DNA from: Candidatus Cloacimonadota bacterium
Lineage (GTDB): Bacteria; Cloacimonadota; Cloacimonadia; JGIOTU-2
Reading direction: 5' to 3'
Assembly (NCBI GenBank): GCA_018334695.1
Contig: JAGXLO010000012.1
Span: 1 to 41,297, forward strand
DNA length: 41,297 nt
The notes under the pieces are model-generated. The model ran no database searches, was not told the DNA's origin, and saw only the letters and a program-made list of their open reading frames with translations. The position numbers and the translations under genes are program-made. This document shows positions 17,054 through 26,918 of this stretch, in pieces. Numbering within the stretch: the first letter of the stretch is position 1; every line of letters starts with the position of its first letter.

Positions 17054-17161
17054 CAATTTTGAATATCTTGTCTCCACATTGATCCTCTAACAAAGTAATT
17101 ATGTGATTGAACTATGCAGTATAGATTTTACTATTAAAATTTATTACAAAAGTATTTTTTC

Positions 17162-17893
17162 TTAGTAGTAATTGCTATTTTTGGAAATTTGATGAAATAT
17201 CGTATAGGTAGAAGTTGCTATAGCTGCAGTTTCTGCTCTTAATATATGATTCCCCAGAGAGACAATATCTGCTCCGTGTTTTTTACCATAATCAATTTCT
17301 TTATCCGAGAATCCACCTTCCGGTCCCACAATCAGACAAATATTTTTTTGAGTTTCTTCCAGTGCTGAAGAAATAAATTTTGATTTAGTTTCTTCCCAGG
17401 CTAGTATTGGTTTATAAATAGGGGATAGATCAGGCAACAATACTGAGTAATTAATAATAGGATTGACAGGTGGTAAAAAAGCAGAGCCGGATTGTTTCAT
17501 GGCTGCTATTGTTACTCTTTCCAATTTCAAGCGTAGTTTTTCAGAATAATTTTTTTTAATAGTACGTTTGGAAATAAAGGGAAAAAATTCTGTAATTCCC
17601 AATTCTGTTGCCTTTTCAACTATTAACTTATTATTTTTTTTTAATAACGAAAATGCCAGAGCTATTGTTGGCTTGGTTTTTGTTTTTTCTTCTGAATTTA
17701 ATATTTCTATCTTAAGACTATTCTCATCAATTAATGTGATAGTTCCAGTAGCTAATATTCCCTTTCCATTAGTAAGATGAATTTTATCTCCTACACTTTT
17801 TCTCCTCGATTTTGTTATATGTTTGTATTCATCACCATGAATAAATATATTTTGAGAATCCTTTTCTAGCCGGGGAGAATAAAATAAGGGCAT
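17162..17893 (-). CDS. rsmE: 16S rRNA (uracil-1498-N3)-methyltransferase RsmE
   Basis: 243 residues, the usual length. An N-terminal PUA-like domain ('MPLFYSPRLEKDSQNIFI') is followed by the SPOUT knot with both signature segments: 'ICLIVGPEGGFSDKEID' and 'VSLGNHILRAETAAI'. It methylates N3 of U1498 in the decoding centre of 16S rRNA with S-adenosylmethionine. It starts 6 bases after dnaJ and lacks its own ribosome site, so it is the last gene of the heat-shock operon, an association seen in many bacteria. Confidence 0.95.
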   Translation of the reverse strand: MPLFYSPRLEKDSQNIFIHGDEYKHITKSRRKSVGDKIHLTNGKGILATGTITLIDENSLKIEILNSEEKTKTKPTIALAFSLLKKNNKLIVEKATELGITEFFPFISKRTIKKNYSEKLRLKLERVTIAAMKQSGSAFLPPVNPIINYSVLLPDLSPIYKPILAWEETKSKFISSALEETQKNICLIVGPEGGFSDKEIDYGKKHGADIVSLGNHILRAETAAIATSTYTIFHQISKNSNYY

Positions 17894-17899
17894 ATTTTT

Positions 17900-19075
17900 T
17901 TAGACAAAGTAGTTCTTTACTTTTTCAAAGAAGCTTTTGCCTGGTTTAAGATCGCGTTCTTCATCGTAAGGCTTAATTTTTTCGTAGAGTTCTTTTTCTT
18001 CTTTTGAAAGATTCTTGGGAATTACGATTTTAGCTTTTATGTACAGATCTCCTTTTTTGGAGCTGTTTACATAGGGTAAACCATGACCTTTTATTCGAAA
18101 TACTTTTCCTGGCTGGGTAGATGGTGGTATTTTCATTTTTACAGATTTACTCAAAGTGGGAACTTGAATTTCTCCGCCTAAAACAGCTTTAGTTACAGAT
18201 ACAGGAAAAGTACAAACTAAGTTCTGACCTTTTCTTTCAAATATTTCGTGCTCTTTTTCTTTGATAAAAACCAGAATATCGCCGGATGGTCCTTTGCGTG
18301 GTCCTACATTACCCTGTCCATTAAGTTTAAGATATTGTCCGTCTGCAACTCCAGGTGGAATTTCAACTTTAACTGTTTTTACTTTGGAAATTCTGCCTTC
18401 ACCGTTACAGAATGAACATTTGTTTTCTATGATTTTTCCTTTGCCGTGACAGCGAGGACATGTTGTAATAGTGGACATCTGCCCCAGGAATGATTGCTTA
18501 ACCTGACGGACTTTACCACTACCATTACATTTAGGGCAGGTAGAAATTTTTCCGTCTTTGGAGCCGGTACCATTACATTTTTCACATCTAACTTTTGTAT
18601 TTACCTTTATTCTTTTGGTAACCCCGTTAGCAATTTCTTTGAGAGAAAGGGAGAGACTTATTTTCAGATCTTCTCCTCTTTCTACTCTTTCCTGTCTTCC
18701 TCTTCTACCACTTCTTCTGCTACCGAAACCACCAAAGCCACGATTACCGAATAATCCTTCAAATATTCCGCCAAAATCGCCAAAAATATCTTCAAAGTCT
18801 CCGGCGTGAGTAAAGTCTGACCATTGGAAGCCGCCTTTACCAAATTGCTGGTCTACCCCGGAGTGACCATACTGGTCGTACATTTTACGTTTCTGGTCGT
18901 CGCTTAAGACCTCATAAGCTTCCGAAGCTTCTTTGAACTTCTCCTCAGCTTCTGGATTATCCTTGTTTTTATCCGGATGATATTTTAAAGCCAATTTACG
19001 GTATGCTTTTTTTATATCACTTTTACTGGCATTTTTATCAACACCTAATATATCGTAATAATCTCTTTTGTTCAT
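17900..19075 (-). CDS. dnaJ: Chaperone DnaJ (Hsp40)
   Basis: 391 residues with all parts of a class A J-protein. The J domain carries the HPD motif ('[14 protein letters not shown]'), followed by a Gly/Phe-rich linker with '[15 protein letters not shown]', four zinc-binding CxxCxGxG repeats ([32 protein letters not shown]), and two C-terminal beta-sandwich client-binding domains. It delivers unfolded proteins to DnaK and stimulates its ATPase. It lies 93 bases downstream of dnaK, separated by a strong hairpin that could lower dnaJ output relative to dnaK. Confidence 0.98.
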   Translation of the reverse strand: MNKRDYYDILGVDKNASKSDIKKAYRKLALKYHPDKNKDNPEAEEKFKEASEAYEVLSDDQKRKMYDQYGHSGVDQQFGKGGFQWSDFTHAGDFEDIFGDFGGIFEGLFGNRGFGGFGSRRSGRRGRQERVERGEDLKISLSLSLKEIANGVTKRIKVNTKVRCEKCNGTGSKDGKISTCPKCNGSGKVRQVKQSFLGQMSTITTCPRCHGKGKIIENKCSFCNGEGRISKVKTVKVEIPPGVADGQYLKLNGQGNVGPRKGPSGDILVFIKEKEHEIFERKGQNLVCTFPVSVTKAVLGGEIQVPTLSKSVKMKIPPSTQPGKVFRIKGHGLPYVNSSKKGDLYIKAKIVIPKNLSKEEKELYEKIKPYDEERDLKPGKSFFEKVKNYFV

Positions 19076-19105
19076 AACAACCTATCTGAAAATTTTTTTA
19101 AAAGA

Positions 19106-19137
19106 AAGGAATTCTCATCTTAAGATGAGAACTCCTT
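19106..19137 (-). terminator. Hairpin between dnaK and dnaJ, likely attenuating terminator or mRNA stabiliser
   Basis: A perfect 20-base palindrome (19112-19131, TTCTCATCTTAAGATGAGAA) is extended by five more pairs beyond one mismatch (19106-19137). On the minus strand it is followed by U-rich CTTTCTTTT. The minus-strand polymerase meets it after the dnaK stop and before dnaJ. It can act as a partial terminator or protect the dnaK 3' end; the sequence cannot tell which. Confidence 0.7.
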
Positions 19138-19168
19138 CAAACTATTTATGTTTGCTAATTGAGTTGGG

Positions 19169-21139
19169 TTATTCTTCTTCGTCATCCATTACTTCATAAT
19201 CAGCATCTACAGGTTCTTCTTCCTCTTCTTGGCTGCTTTTGGACTCTCCGCTTTGTGATTGTCCGGTCTGTTGCTGCTGCTGTTGTTGCGTGCCTGCCGA
19301 TTGTCCAGCCTGCTGTTGTTGTTTCTTCATGGATTCTTCATAAACGATCTGACCCAATTTTTGAGCTTTCTCTTCTAATTCTTTTTTAGCTTGTTCAAGA
19401 GTATCTTTATCTTTGCTATCAAGCTTATCTTTTGCAGCTTTTAAGGCATCTTCCAGTTCGCTTTTAGCCTTTTCATCCAGTTTGTCACCGTGTTCTTTTA
19501 GAGATTTTTCAGTAGTGAAAATCAGGGTGTCCAGTTCATTATGAGCCTGCACTTGTTCTTTTCTCTTTTTATCTTCTTCTGCATGTTCTTCTGCATCTTT
19601 AACCATTTTTTCAATTTCATCTTCATCCAAAGCACCGAGTTTATCAATCTTGATCTCTTGTTTCTTGCCGGTTCCTTTGTCAATAGCGGATACATTCAAA
19701 ATACCGTTGGCATCAATATCAAATGTAACTTCAATTTGAGGAGTACCTCTGGGTGCAGGAGGAATGCCTACCAATTCAAATCTGCCTAATTGTCTGTTGT
19801 CTCGTGCCATTTCTCTTTCACCCTGAAGAACGTTAATAGTTACTGCAGTTTGATTATCCTGGGCTGTAGAGAATATCTGGCTCTTCTTCACTGGTATTGT
19901 TGTGTTACGTTCAATCAATTTTGTCATCACACCGCCAAGGGTTTCGATTCCAAGGGAAAGAGGAGTAACATCAAGAAGCAATACATCTTGTAAGTCTTCA
20001 TCACCAGCCAATATACCGCCCTGAATAGCAGCACCTACAGCAACAACTTCGTCAGGATTTAAGCTCTTATTAGGTTCTTTTTGGAAGAAATCCTTTACTG
20101 CTTTTTGTACAGCAGGAACACGGGTAGAGCCACCTACCAGAATAACTTCGTCAATATCACTATTATTTAGATTTGCATCAGACATGGCTTGTTTGCAGGG
20201 CTTGATACTTTTATCAATAAGATCATCTATCATTTTGTTAAACTTAGCTCTTGTTAGTTCCATAGAAAGATGTTTGGGTCCGCTGCTATCTGCAGTTACA
20301 TATGGCAGGTTTATTGTAGTAGATTGAGTTCCACTTAACTCAATTTTAGCTTTTTCTGCTGCTTCACGTACACGTTGTAATGCCATGTTGTCTTTGGAAA
20401 GGTCTACGCCATCGGATTTTTTGAATTCATCAACAATCCAATCTACTATTCTTTTGTCAAAGTCATCGCCGCCCAGATGTGTGTTACCGTTGGTAGCCAG
20501 AACTTCAATTACACCTTCACCGATTTCAAGAATAGAGATGTCAAAAGTTCCTCCGCCAAAGTCATAAACAGCGATTTTTTCATCACTTTTCTTTTCCAAG
20601 CCGTAGGCAAGTGCAGCTGCTGTAGGTTCGTTGATAATTCTTTCAACTTCCATTCCGGCTATTCTACCAGCATCTTTAGTCGCCTGTCTCTGCGCATCAT
20701 TAAAATAAGCAGGAACAGTAATAACTGCTTTTTCTACTTCAGAACCGAGATGTTCTTCGGCCGTTTTTTTGAGTTTACCTAGAATCATAGATGAAATTTC
20801 CTGTGGAGTATAGTCTTTATCCTTGTTTGGAATTTCGATAACAACTTCACCTTTGGAACCAGATTTAGTTTTGAAGGAAACCTCTTTGATTTCTTCGTTA
20901 ACTTCGCTTTCTTTTCTACCCATAAATCTTTTTACAGAATAAACTGTATTTTCGGGATTTGTAATTAACTGGTGTTTTGCTAATTGTCCCACCAATCTTT
21001 CATTATCCTTTGTAAATCCCACAACGGAAGGGGTAGTTCTTCCTCCTTCGGGATTTTGAATAACGGTAGGTTTACCACCTTCCATTACAGCGATACAACT
21101 ATTTGTTGTACCTAAATCTATACCGATAATTTTACTCAT
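19169..21139 (-). CDS. dnaK: Chaperone DnaK (Hsp70)
   Basis: 656 residues. The ATPase domain begins '[18 protein letters not shown]' and contains '[14 protein letters not shown]' and '[14 protein letters not shown]'. The linker '[19 protein letters not shown]' leads to the substrate-binding beta domain and helical lid. The tail is low complexity: two Gln runs, a Gly/Ser/Gln stretch and an acidic end closing '[12 protein letters not shown]', the GrpE/DnaJ-linked EEVD-like terminus typical of bacteria. It folds proteins in an ATP cycle with DnaJ and GrpE. AGGAG precedes the start, and the gene is 19 bases behind grpE in the CIRCE-controlled operon. Confidence 0.99.
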   Translation of the reverse strand: MSKIIGIDLGTTNSCIAVMEGGKPTVIQNPEGGRTTPSVVGFTKDNERLVGQLAKHQLITNPENTVYSVKRFMGRKESEVNEEIKEVSFKTKSGSKGEVVIEIPNKDKDYTPQEISSMILGKLKKTAEEHLGSEVEKAVITVPAYFNDAQRQATKDAGRIAGMEVERIINEPTAAALAYGLEKKSDEKIAVYDFGGGTFDISILEIGEGVIEVLATNGNTHLGGDDFDKRIVDWIVDEFKKSDGVDLSKDNMALQRVREAAEKAKIELSGTQSTTINLPYVTADSSGPKHLSMELTRAKFNKMIDDLIDKSIKPCKQAMSDANLNNSDIDEVILVGGSTRVPAVQKAVKDFFQKEPNKSLNPDEVVAVGAAIQGGILAGDEDLQDVLLLDVTPLSLGIETLGGVMTKLIERNTTIPVKKSQIFSTAQDNQTAVTINVLQGEREMARDNRQLGRFELVGIPPAPRGTPQIEVTFDIDANGILNVSAIDKGTGKKQEIKIDKLGALDEDEIEKMVKDAEEHAEEDKKRKEQVQAHNELDTLIFTTEKSLKEHGDKLDEKAKSELEDALKAAKDKLDSKDKDTLEQAKKELEEKAQKLGQIVYEESMKKQQQQAGQSAGTQQQQQQQTGQSQSGESKSSQEEEEEPVDADYEVMDDEEE

Positions 21140-21158
21140 AGTTGACTCCTATCTATTT

Positions 21159-21764
21159 TTATTTTTTATTATTATTGTTTTCATCATTTTTTGGTCCTTT
21201 GGAGACAGCTACTTTAGCATGTCTAAGGACCTGGTCGTTTAAAAAATAACCATTAGCGATACAATCAAAAATTATATTCTCATCATATTCATCGTTTTCA
21301 GTGAAAATTAGAGCTTCATGTAGTTTGGGATTAAATTCATGTCCCACGGTTTCAATTTTTTCGAGTCCGTGTTTCTGTAGAATATTTTTGAATTGTTCAT
21401 AGACCATTTCAAAACCTTTTTTGTGTTCATCCGAAATCTCTTTATCCTTGGATGACTTCCTTGCAAGTTCCATATTTTCCAAAACGTCGATAAATTCTTT
21501 TATCAATTCTTTATTTGCATTCTTAATCCATTCTACACGTTCTTTCTGATTACGCTTGCGGAAATTCTCAAATTCGGCTATGGTTCTTACCCATTTGTCC
21601 TTGTATTTTTCTACTTCTTTTGATAATTTTTCGTTTTCTTCTTTTAGCTTTTCCACAATATCTTTTTCTTCTTCCTCTTCTTTTTTTGCTTTTTGCTCTT
21701 TTTCACTTAATTGGTCTTGCATTTCTTTTTCTTTTGTTTGTTCTTTCTTTTCTTTTTTAGACAT
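21159..21764 (-). CDS. grpE: Nucleotide exchange factor GrpE
   Basis: 201 residues. The first 60 are a Lys/Glu-rich coiled coil, followed by the family core 'KWVRTIAEFENFRKRNQKE' and the C-terminal beta-wing ending 'GYFLNDQVLRHAKVAVSKG'. It releases ADP from DnaK and acts as a dimeric thermosensor. A strong GGAGG lies before the ATG. It follows hrcA by 15 bases and precedes dnaK by 19, all in one operon. Confidence 0.97.
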   Translation of the reverse strand: MSKKEKKEQTKEKEMQDQLSEKEQKAKKEEEEEKDIVEKLKEENEKLSKEVEKYKDKWVRTIAEFENFRKRNQKERVEWIKNANKELIKEFIDVLENMELARKSSKDKEISDEHKKGFEMVYEQFKNILQKHGLEKIETVGHEFNPKLHEALIFTENDEYDENIIFDCIANGYFLNDQVLRHAKVAVSKGPKNDENNNNKK

Positions 21765-21779
21765 CTACATCCTCCGACT

Positions 21780-22877
21780 TTAATTCACAAAGCGATAGGG
21801 TATTACAGTACCGCTTCGAGTTAATTCTGTAATCATTTTGGCTGCAAAACATATCAATGGTATATTCTCTCTATAATTCATTCGCTTAGTTCCCAGAATA
21901 CCCAGATAACCATTTAAATCCATAGCTGTATATTTACCGAATATCAAAACTAGGTCATCAAATTCTTCCCTTTCGAATTCTTCTCCCATCAGAATCGTAT
22001 AATCATTATCACCATATTTCCTAAATGTATTTGTAAAATATTCTTGATTATTAATTACTTTAAGCAGGTTCAAAATTTTTTCTTGGGAATCAAATTCAGG
22101 CTGACTTATAAATCCAACTTCTCCGTCAAAACTCAACGTAAGATCACTGATTTTATTTAAGATTTCATTAATTTTGGAGTATATTTCCAGAATGATTTCA
22201 TTTTTTGGATTATCTTCGTTTTCAAGTTCAGTAGAAAGAAAATTTTTGACTTCATTTATAGTTTTATCTGATAATCTGTCGTTTAAATATCTTACAAGGG
22301 CTTTAATTTGGGCTGAAGAGAGAGAACTTTCATTTGGAATGACAAATGTTTTATCAAATCCACCACTCAAACTCAATACGACGAGCAGTTTGTTATTATC
22401 AATCTGAAAAATATTGAAATTATTGATATTCCCACAAGAAAAATCCGGTTCTGCAATTATACTCATTTGTCCTGAAACGTGTGCTAAAAATTTCTGTACA
22501 GCAGATAGCATCAGCTCCAGGCTTTTGTAATTTTGGGTTAATAGATTGTGCATAAGTTTGATGGTCTTTTCCGGGATAGATTTATTGAAATCCAGAATAT
22601 CATTAATATAAAATTGGTAACCTTTTTCAGTAGGAATACGTCCGGCAGAAGTATGGGGTTGTTCAATCAGACCCTTTTCCGCAAGTTGCATCATTTCATT
22701 ACGAATTGTAGCGGAACTTACAGAGAAATCATAATTTTCTGTAAGAATATTAGACCCTACCGCCTTAGCACTCTTGATATGTTCAAGAATAATTGACTTA
22801 AGTATATCTTTCTGCCTAGGAGTTAATTGCTCATTATATTTCGAGTCCATATTTATTTTTGATTCTTTCGACTTCAT
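21780..22877 (-). CDS. hrcA: Heat-inducible transcription repressor HrcA
   Basis: 365 residues: an N-terminal winged helix ('LTPRQKDILKSIILEHI', 'SSATIRNEMMQLAEKGLI') followed by 'PHTSAGRIPTEKGYQFYI', the invariant HrcA signature, then GAF-like and dimerisation parts. HrcA binds CIRCE and is kept active by GroEL, so the operon is derepressed when chaperones are busy. The start at 22877 has AAGGAA upstream; the next in-frame ATG (22850) has none. It is the first gene of hrcA-grpE-dnaK-dnaJ-rsmE and so regulates itself through the CIRCE 16 bases upstream. Confidence 0.97.
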   Translation of the reverse strand: MKSKESKINMDSKYNEQLTPRQKDILKSIILEHIKSAKAVGSNILTENYDFSVSSATIRNEMMQLAEKGLIEQPHTSAGRIPTEKGYQFYINDILDFNKSIPEKTIKLMHNLLTQNYKSLELMLSAVQKFLAHVSGQMSIIAEPDFSCGNINNFNIFQIDNNKLLVVLSLSGGFDKTFVIPNESSLSSAQIKALVRYLNDRLSDKTINEVKNFLSTELENEDNPKNEIILEIYSKINEILNKISDLTLSFDGEVGFISQPEFDSQEKILNLLKVINNQEYFTNTFRKYGDNDYTILMGEEFEREEFDDLVLIFGKYTAMDLNGYLGILGTKRMNYRENIPLICFAAKMITELTRSGTVIPYRFVN

Positions 22878-22892
22878 GTTTATTTTCCTTAA

Positions 22893-22919
22893 TTAGCACT
22901 CAATTATTGGGAGTGCTAA
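22893..22919 (-). promoter_or_regulatory. CIRCE operator (HrcA binding site)
   Basis: TTAGCACTC (22893-22901), a 9-base spacer, and GAGTGCTAA (22911-22919) form a perfect match to the CIRCE consensus TTAGCACTC-N9-GAGTGCTAA. It lies between the predicted transcription start and the hrcA ATG, the usual place for repression and for an mRNA-stabilising hairpin. Confidence 0.98.
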
Positions 22920-22932
22920 TTTCTTGTTCTAA

Positions 22933-22960
22933 AATCTATGTTGACCTATTTAAATGTCAA
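22933..22960 (-). promoter_or_regulatory. Vegetative-type promoter of the hrcA operon
   Basis: On the minus strand -35 TTGACA (22960-22955) and -10 TAGATT (22938-22933) are separated by 16 bases. The start site would fall near 22926, immediately before CIRCE, so bound HrcA would block initiation or early elongation. Confidence 0.7.
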
Positions 22961-23031
22961 AATATATCTCATTTATTCTCTATTTTGCAGAAAATTTGAC
23001 AAAATGTAGCATGTGAAAAATTTTACATTTG

Positions 23032-24096
23032 ATGAAAAAAAGCAAAGAAAAAATTACAGATATAAAATCAATAACATTTTCTGAGCTAACTAAATATGTA
23101 AAAGATTTAGGAGAGCAGTCTTATCGGGCTGAGCAAATTTTTAATGCGATCCATAATAATATGGTTCCGCAAATCATGGATATTCACGTATTACCAAAAG
23201 ATCTAAGAGCCAAATTGCAGCAGCGTTTTCCCGGTAGAAAAATGGAAATTTTAGAAAAATATGACTCTAAATTGGACGAAGTTAGTAAATATTTAATTCT
23301 GCTTCATGATAAAAATATAATTGAAACCGTACTTATGAAGTACAAATTTGGCTATACTCAATGTATTTCTACGCAAGTAGGTTGCAGAATGGGATGCGCT
23401 TTTTGTGCTTCCACAAAAAATGGCTTGATTCGCAATCTAACTCCAGCAGAGATGATAGATCAAATATATCTCGTGCAAAAAAATCAAGATATTGATGTAA
23501 GAAACGTGGTTTTGATGGGAAGTGGTGAGCCCTTGGACAATTATGATAATGTACTTGATTTTCTCCGTATAATTCATTCACCCAAAGGGAAAAATATGAG
23601 TTATCGCAATATTACTCTTTCCACGGTAGGATTAGTGCCCCAGATTTATAAATTGGCTGAGGAAAAAATTCCAATTACACTTTCAATTTCTCTGCATTCA
23701 CCTTTTGACGAAAAAAGAAAAGAAGTAGTTCCTATGGCTCACAAATATTCCATAAGTGAAATTATCTCAGCCTGCGAAAACTACCTGGACTTAACAAGCC
23801 GCCGAATAACAATAGAGTATGCACTGGTTAAGGATTTTAATGATCGAAAAAAAGATGCTGCTAAGCTCCAAGAACTATTAAGGAATATGCTTTATCACAT
23901 AAATTTAATTCCTGTAAATCCTGTGGTTGAATTCGATTTGGCTAAACCAGGCTCAAAGGCAGTACGGAGATTTTATAATGACTTAAAATCCAGAGGTATG
24001 AACGTAACTATAAGAAGAGAGTTAGGTAACGATATCAATGCAGCCTGTGGGCAGTTAAGGCAGTATTATTTAGATAATATGGGGACTAAATTTTAA
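23032..24096 (+). CDS. rlmN: Dual-specificity 23S rRNA/tRNA adenine-C2 methyltransferase RlmN
   Basis: 354 residues from ATG 23032; a TTG one codon earlier is less likely. The radical-SAM cluster motif CRMGCAFC gives Cys118, Cys122 and Cys125. The methyl-carrying Cys339 lies in 'NAACGQLRQ', and 'MGSGEPLDNYDNVL' and 'ISLHSPFDEKR' are family hallmarks. It methylates C2 of A2503 in 23S rRNA and A37 of some tRNAs through a methyl-cysteine intermediate. TTGACA at 22996-23001 could be its -35, but no convincing -10 follows and there is no clear ribosome site. It is transcribed away from hrcA, and its stop overlaps the opposing MerR gene by 4 bases. Confidence 0.97.
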   Translation: MKKSKEKITDIKSITFSELTKYVKDLGEQSYRAEQIFNAIHNNMVPQIMDIHVLPKDLRAKLQQRFPGRKMEILEKYDSKLDEVSKYLILLHDKNIIETVLMKYKFGYTQCISTQVGCRMGCAFCASTKNGLIRNLTPAEMIDQIYLVQKNQDIDVRNVVLMGSGEPLDNYDNVLDFLRIIHSPKGKNMSYRNITLSTVGLVPQIYKLAEEKIPITLSISLHSPFDEKRKEVVPMAHKYSISEIISACENYLDLTSRRITIEYALVKDFNDRKKDAAKLQELLRNMLYHINLIPVNPVVEFDLAKPGSKAVRRFYNDLKSRGMNVTIRRELGNDINAACGQLRQYYLDNMGTKF

Positions 24097-24443
24097 CTAG
24101 TTAAATTGTTTAAACTCTTTTGAATTTCAGATAATTCCTTTTTTATTTTTTTTAGAGTCTTTATTGCTTTTTTATCCTGTGAAAAAAGGTCCGGTTGGAT
24201 TTTAACTTTATCGCGTGATTTAAGCCTTTTTTTAGCACCTTCTATGGTATACTTTTTTTCATAGAGAAGGTACTTTATCTTTCTTATAAGTTTTATGTCT
24301 TTCTGTGTATATTTTCTATTGGAACTTTTTCGTCTTATTGGATTGAGCTGGGAGAATTCGGTTTCCCAGTAGCGCAAAACGTGTGGTTCTAAGCCGGTTA
24401 TTTTACTTGTTTCACCAATTGTATAATAATATTTATTTTTCAT
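24093..24443 (-). CDS. MerR-family helix-turn-helix regulator
   Basis: 116 residues. The N-terminal winged helix has the MerR pattern 'YTIGETSKITGLEPHVLRYW' and 'RKYTQKDIKLIRKIKYLL'; a Lys-rich coiled coil forms the rest. There are no C-terminal cysteines or effector domain, so this is a short MerR of the kind common beside housekeeping genes in FCB bacteria rather than a metal sensor. Its start is 2 bases after the stop of lnt on the same strand, so it is co-transcribed with lnt. Its stop overlaps the stop of rlmN on the other strand (TTAA at 24093-24096). The target is unknown. Confidence 0.9.
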   Translation of the reverse strand: MKNKYYYTIGETSKITGLEPHVLRYWETEFSQLNPIRRKSSNRKYTQKDIKLIRKIKYLLYEKKYTIEGAKKRLKSRDKVKIQPDLFSQDKKAIKTLKKIKKELSEIQKSLNNLTS

Positions 24444-24445
24444 AA

Positions 24446-25948
24446 TTATCGCCCTCTAAAAAGAAAAAGATTAATTACAAAAGAATAGACGAGTGTTACC
24501 AGAAAAAGCCAAAAGCAGAGACGTGCAAATAAGTAGCCATATTTTGCAAAAAAGGTCTTTTGTTCATTTGCAGTTTTTACGAGATTAAAAGTAAGATTGC
24601 CCTTAACGTAAAGTGGTAGTTCCCTAAGGATTTCCCCCACAGGGGATACAAAATATGATATACCCGTATTGGCTACTCGTATCAAAGGCAGCCTGGTTTC
24701 AACTGCTCTTAATAAGGTGTTATTGGCATGTTCTACAGGAAAAATTGTATTTTTAAACCAGGCATCATTGGTAATTACAATTAAGGCATCAGCACCCTTA
24801 AGTGAGTACTTTCTGGATAGATTTGGAAATACACCTTCAAAACATATCATTACCGGAAATTTATAATCATTGATCTCGTAGAGCACAAATTCATCTCCGT
24901 ACTCAAAATTGGCTTGACCAAACTGCAGCTTTTTTAAAATAGGTATTTTTTCCAAAAGGGGAATTCTTTCACCAAATGGCACTAATCTGATTTTATCGTA
25001 TTTTTTATGATATTTGCCACTTTTATCTATCAGAGTAGCGCTGTTGTAGAATTTATGACTTATTCTACTACTATTTAAATCAACCTTGTAATCAGGGAAC
25101 CCTGTAATGATGTTAATTTTATTATTTTTTGCCAATTCAGAGATTCTTGTTTTTGTAGAAAAATTATGTAAAAGATGAAGCGGTATTGCTGATTCTGGTA
25201 AAATAATTAATTGAAGGTTTTCTTTGTTGGTAAGTTTTCTAATTTGTTTGGAATAATCTTTAATGGTGGGTTCTTGCATTTCCGGTTTCCACTTATCTCT
25301 TTGTTTTATATTTAGTTGGATTAAACCTATCCGAAAATTTTCTCCACGCAAATCTATGGTCTTATCGCGATATACACCATAACCGATCCATAGTAAAAAA
25401 ATAAGTATAGCGGTAAAGATATATTTGTATGAACTGCTGAATATTTTATATAATAAAATGTTAGTGGCGAGGACCAGAAAAGATAGTCCATAAACTCCCA
25501 AAATATCTGCAAATTGAATAAGATAATGATAGTTTACAAGGGTATTACCAAGATTGAACCAGGGGAAATTCAATTGTCCCAGAGTCATGAAATACTCAAA
25601 ACCTACCCAGAGAAAGGGAAGCAGTAAATAAAATATTTTTTTAAATTTATAATGAATGGTCTGAAAAAACCAGGTTAGTAATCCAAAATACAGCGAAAGG
25701 GCAATTATCAGACCAATATAAGCATAAATTCTAACGTATATAATTGGATATAAGCTGGCAGCACTAATAATAAACCCAAGTAAAGCCCCAGGTAAAAAAC
25801 AATTTTTCGTATTGGAATTATCAAGGAAAATTAGATAAGGAATAAAAGCAATAAAGGATAGAAAGCCTAAGCCTATACCAATAAAAGAAAGTGTAAAAAA
25901 TACTGCGCTGATAAATACCAGTACCCAGTTTGATTTTTTATATTTCAT
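24446..25948 (-). CDS. lnt: Apolipoprotein N-acyltransferase Lnt
   Basis: 500 residues. The first 190 form about six membrane helices, then comes a periplasmic nitrilase-like domain with the catalytic triad Glu252 ('IILPESAIP'), Lys319 ('YDKIRLVPFGE') and Cys369 ('VMICFEGVFP'). A last helix lies near the C-terminus. It adds the third acyl chain to the N-terminal cysteine of lipoproteins after Lgt and LspA have acted. Its presence fits a Gram-negative envelope; lgt is at 35915 in this window. It lies downstream of a lipoprotein gene, with 97 gene-free bases between. Confidence 0.96.
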   Translation of the reverse strand: MKYKKSNWVLVFISAVFFTLSFIGIGLGFLSFIAFIPYLIFLDNSNTKNCFLPGALLGFIISAASLYPIIYVRIYAYIGLIIALSLYFGLLTWFFQTIHYKFKKIFYLLLPFLWVGFEYFMTLGQLNFPWFNLGNTLVNYHYLIQFADILGVYGLSFLVLATNILLYKIFSSSYKYIFTAILIFLLWIGYGVYRDKTIDLRGENFRIGLIQLNIKQRDKWKPEMQEPTIKDYSKQIRKLTNKENLQLIILPESAIPLHLLHNFSTKTRISELAKNNKINIITGFPDYKVDLNSSRISHKFYNSATLIDKSGKYHKKYDKIRLVPFGERIPLLEKIPILKKLQFGQANFEYGDEFVLYEINDYKFPVMICFEGVFPNLSRKYSLKGADALIVITNDAWFKNTIFPVEHANNTLLRAVETRLPLIRVANTGISYFVSPVGEILRELPLYVKGNLTFNLVKTANEQKTFFAKYGYLFARLCFWLFLVTLVYSFVINLFLFRGR

Positions 25949-26045
25949 GCAAACATATATCCAGATAAATAATTAATTTGTCAAAAATATTTTTGAGGTT
26001 GAAAAATTGTAAAGTAATTACTGAAAAAAGATAAGTAATTTACGC

Positions 26046-26918
26046 TTATTTAGAAAATTGGAAAAGATGAATCTTGCCTTTTTCTACAACGCCTAATCCG
26101 TTTATGCCCATAATGAATATTTGGGTAGGGTTAATAATATTGTTTAGCGAGGATAGATCTATTATTTCTTTATTTATCAAATAGTCTTGTTTAACTGGAT
26201 AAATCTGTGATACATCATTTAGATAAAAAAGAAAATATTTGGAGGAAGCAATTGATAAGACTTTTTGTTGGGGATTATAAGTATTGATCAAACTGCCAAA
26301 ATTATCGAAAATAATTATTGCATTGGTATCAGTATCCAGAACATAATTAAAATCTAAAGCAGAACAGATATTAGCAGGTCCTATCAATTGGAATTTGCCA
26401 AATGTATATCTTAACTCCCTGTTATAACTCAAACAATAGATCTCATTGGTAAATGAATCATAAATCAAAAAATTGCCATTATCTTTAATCTCAAGCAGTT
26501 CTGGTTCTCGAGTTTCCGCCAAAGAAATATTTGAAAGGTATTGCCCCATTTCGTCAAACTTAAATATCTTATTAAAATCTCTATCAAGAGCGTAGATATT
26601 CCCCGCAGTATCAATAGAAATATCAGACACAAATCCAAATTCATCAATCTCACCGAATTTGTTTATTTTATGTAATAATTCGCCGTCTTTATTGAAAATA
26701 TATATTGAATTCTGGCTGGAGCCGAGAATTATAAAAGTTTGAGAGATTTCATTATACAAAACTTTTTGGGGAGATATATCAACGCTAAAAGTTTTTTGAT
26801 GAATTAGTCTTTGGGGGATAGGTGGATAACTGTCGATATTTAAGGACGAGCAACCTGATAATAAAAATATAAACAAGAGGATAAGTATAAATTGTTGTAA
26901 AAAGCTTTTAATATCCAT
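26046..26918 (-). CDS. Beta-propeller (NHL-like) lipoprotein
   Basis: 290 residues. A signal sequence ends in the lipobox LSGC (Cys23), so the protein is a lipoprotein. The mature part has repeated blades of the type 'IYIFNKDGELLHKINKFGE', 'IYALDRDFNKIFKFDEMGQY' and 'IIIFDNFGSLINTY', matching NHL or 6-bladed propeller proteins. No catalytic residues are evident. Its start overlaps the end of recJ by 11 bases, so translation is likely coupled although the functions look unrelated. Propeller lipoproteins often act as assembly or binding platforms at the outer membrane; here that is inference. Confidence 0.83.
   Translation of the reverse strand: MDIKSFLQQFILILLFIFLLSGCSSLNIDSYPPIPQRLIHQKTFSVDISPQKVLYNEISQTFIILGSSQNSIYIFNKDGELLHKINKFGEIDEFGFVSDISIDTAGNIYALDRDFNKIFKFDEMGQYLSNISLAETREPELLEIKDNGNFLIYDSFTNEIYCLSYNRELRYTFGKFQLIGPANICSALDFNYVLDTDTNAIIIFDNFGSLINTYNPQQKVLSIASSKYFLFYLNDVSQIYPVKQDYLINKEIIDLSSLNNIINPTQIFIMGINGLGVVEKGKIHLFQFSK

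Noticed and set aside
19262..19330. CTG/TTG triplet run as a repeat element
   Set aside because: It is the Gln-rich low-complexity tail of DnaK, coded by CAG and CAA codons.
23024..23031. TACATTTG, a match to the Bacteroides-type -7 box TAnnTTTG, just before rlmN
   Set aside because: It overlaps the rlmN start codon, so a transcript from it would lack the first codons; the promoters with support here follow the TTGACA pattern instead.
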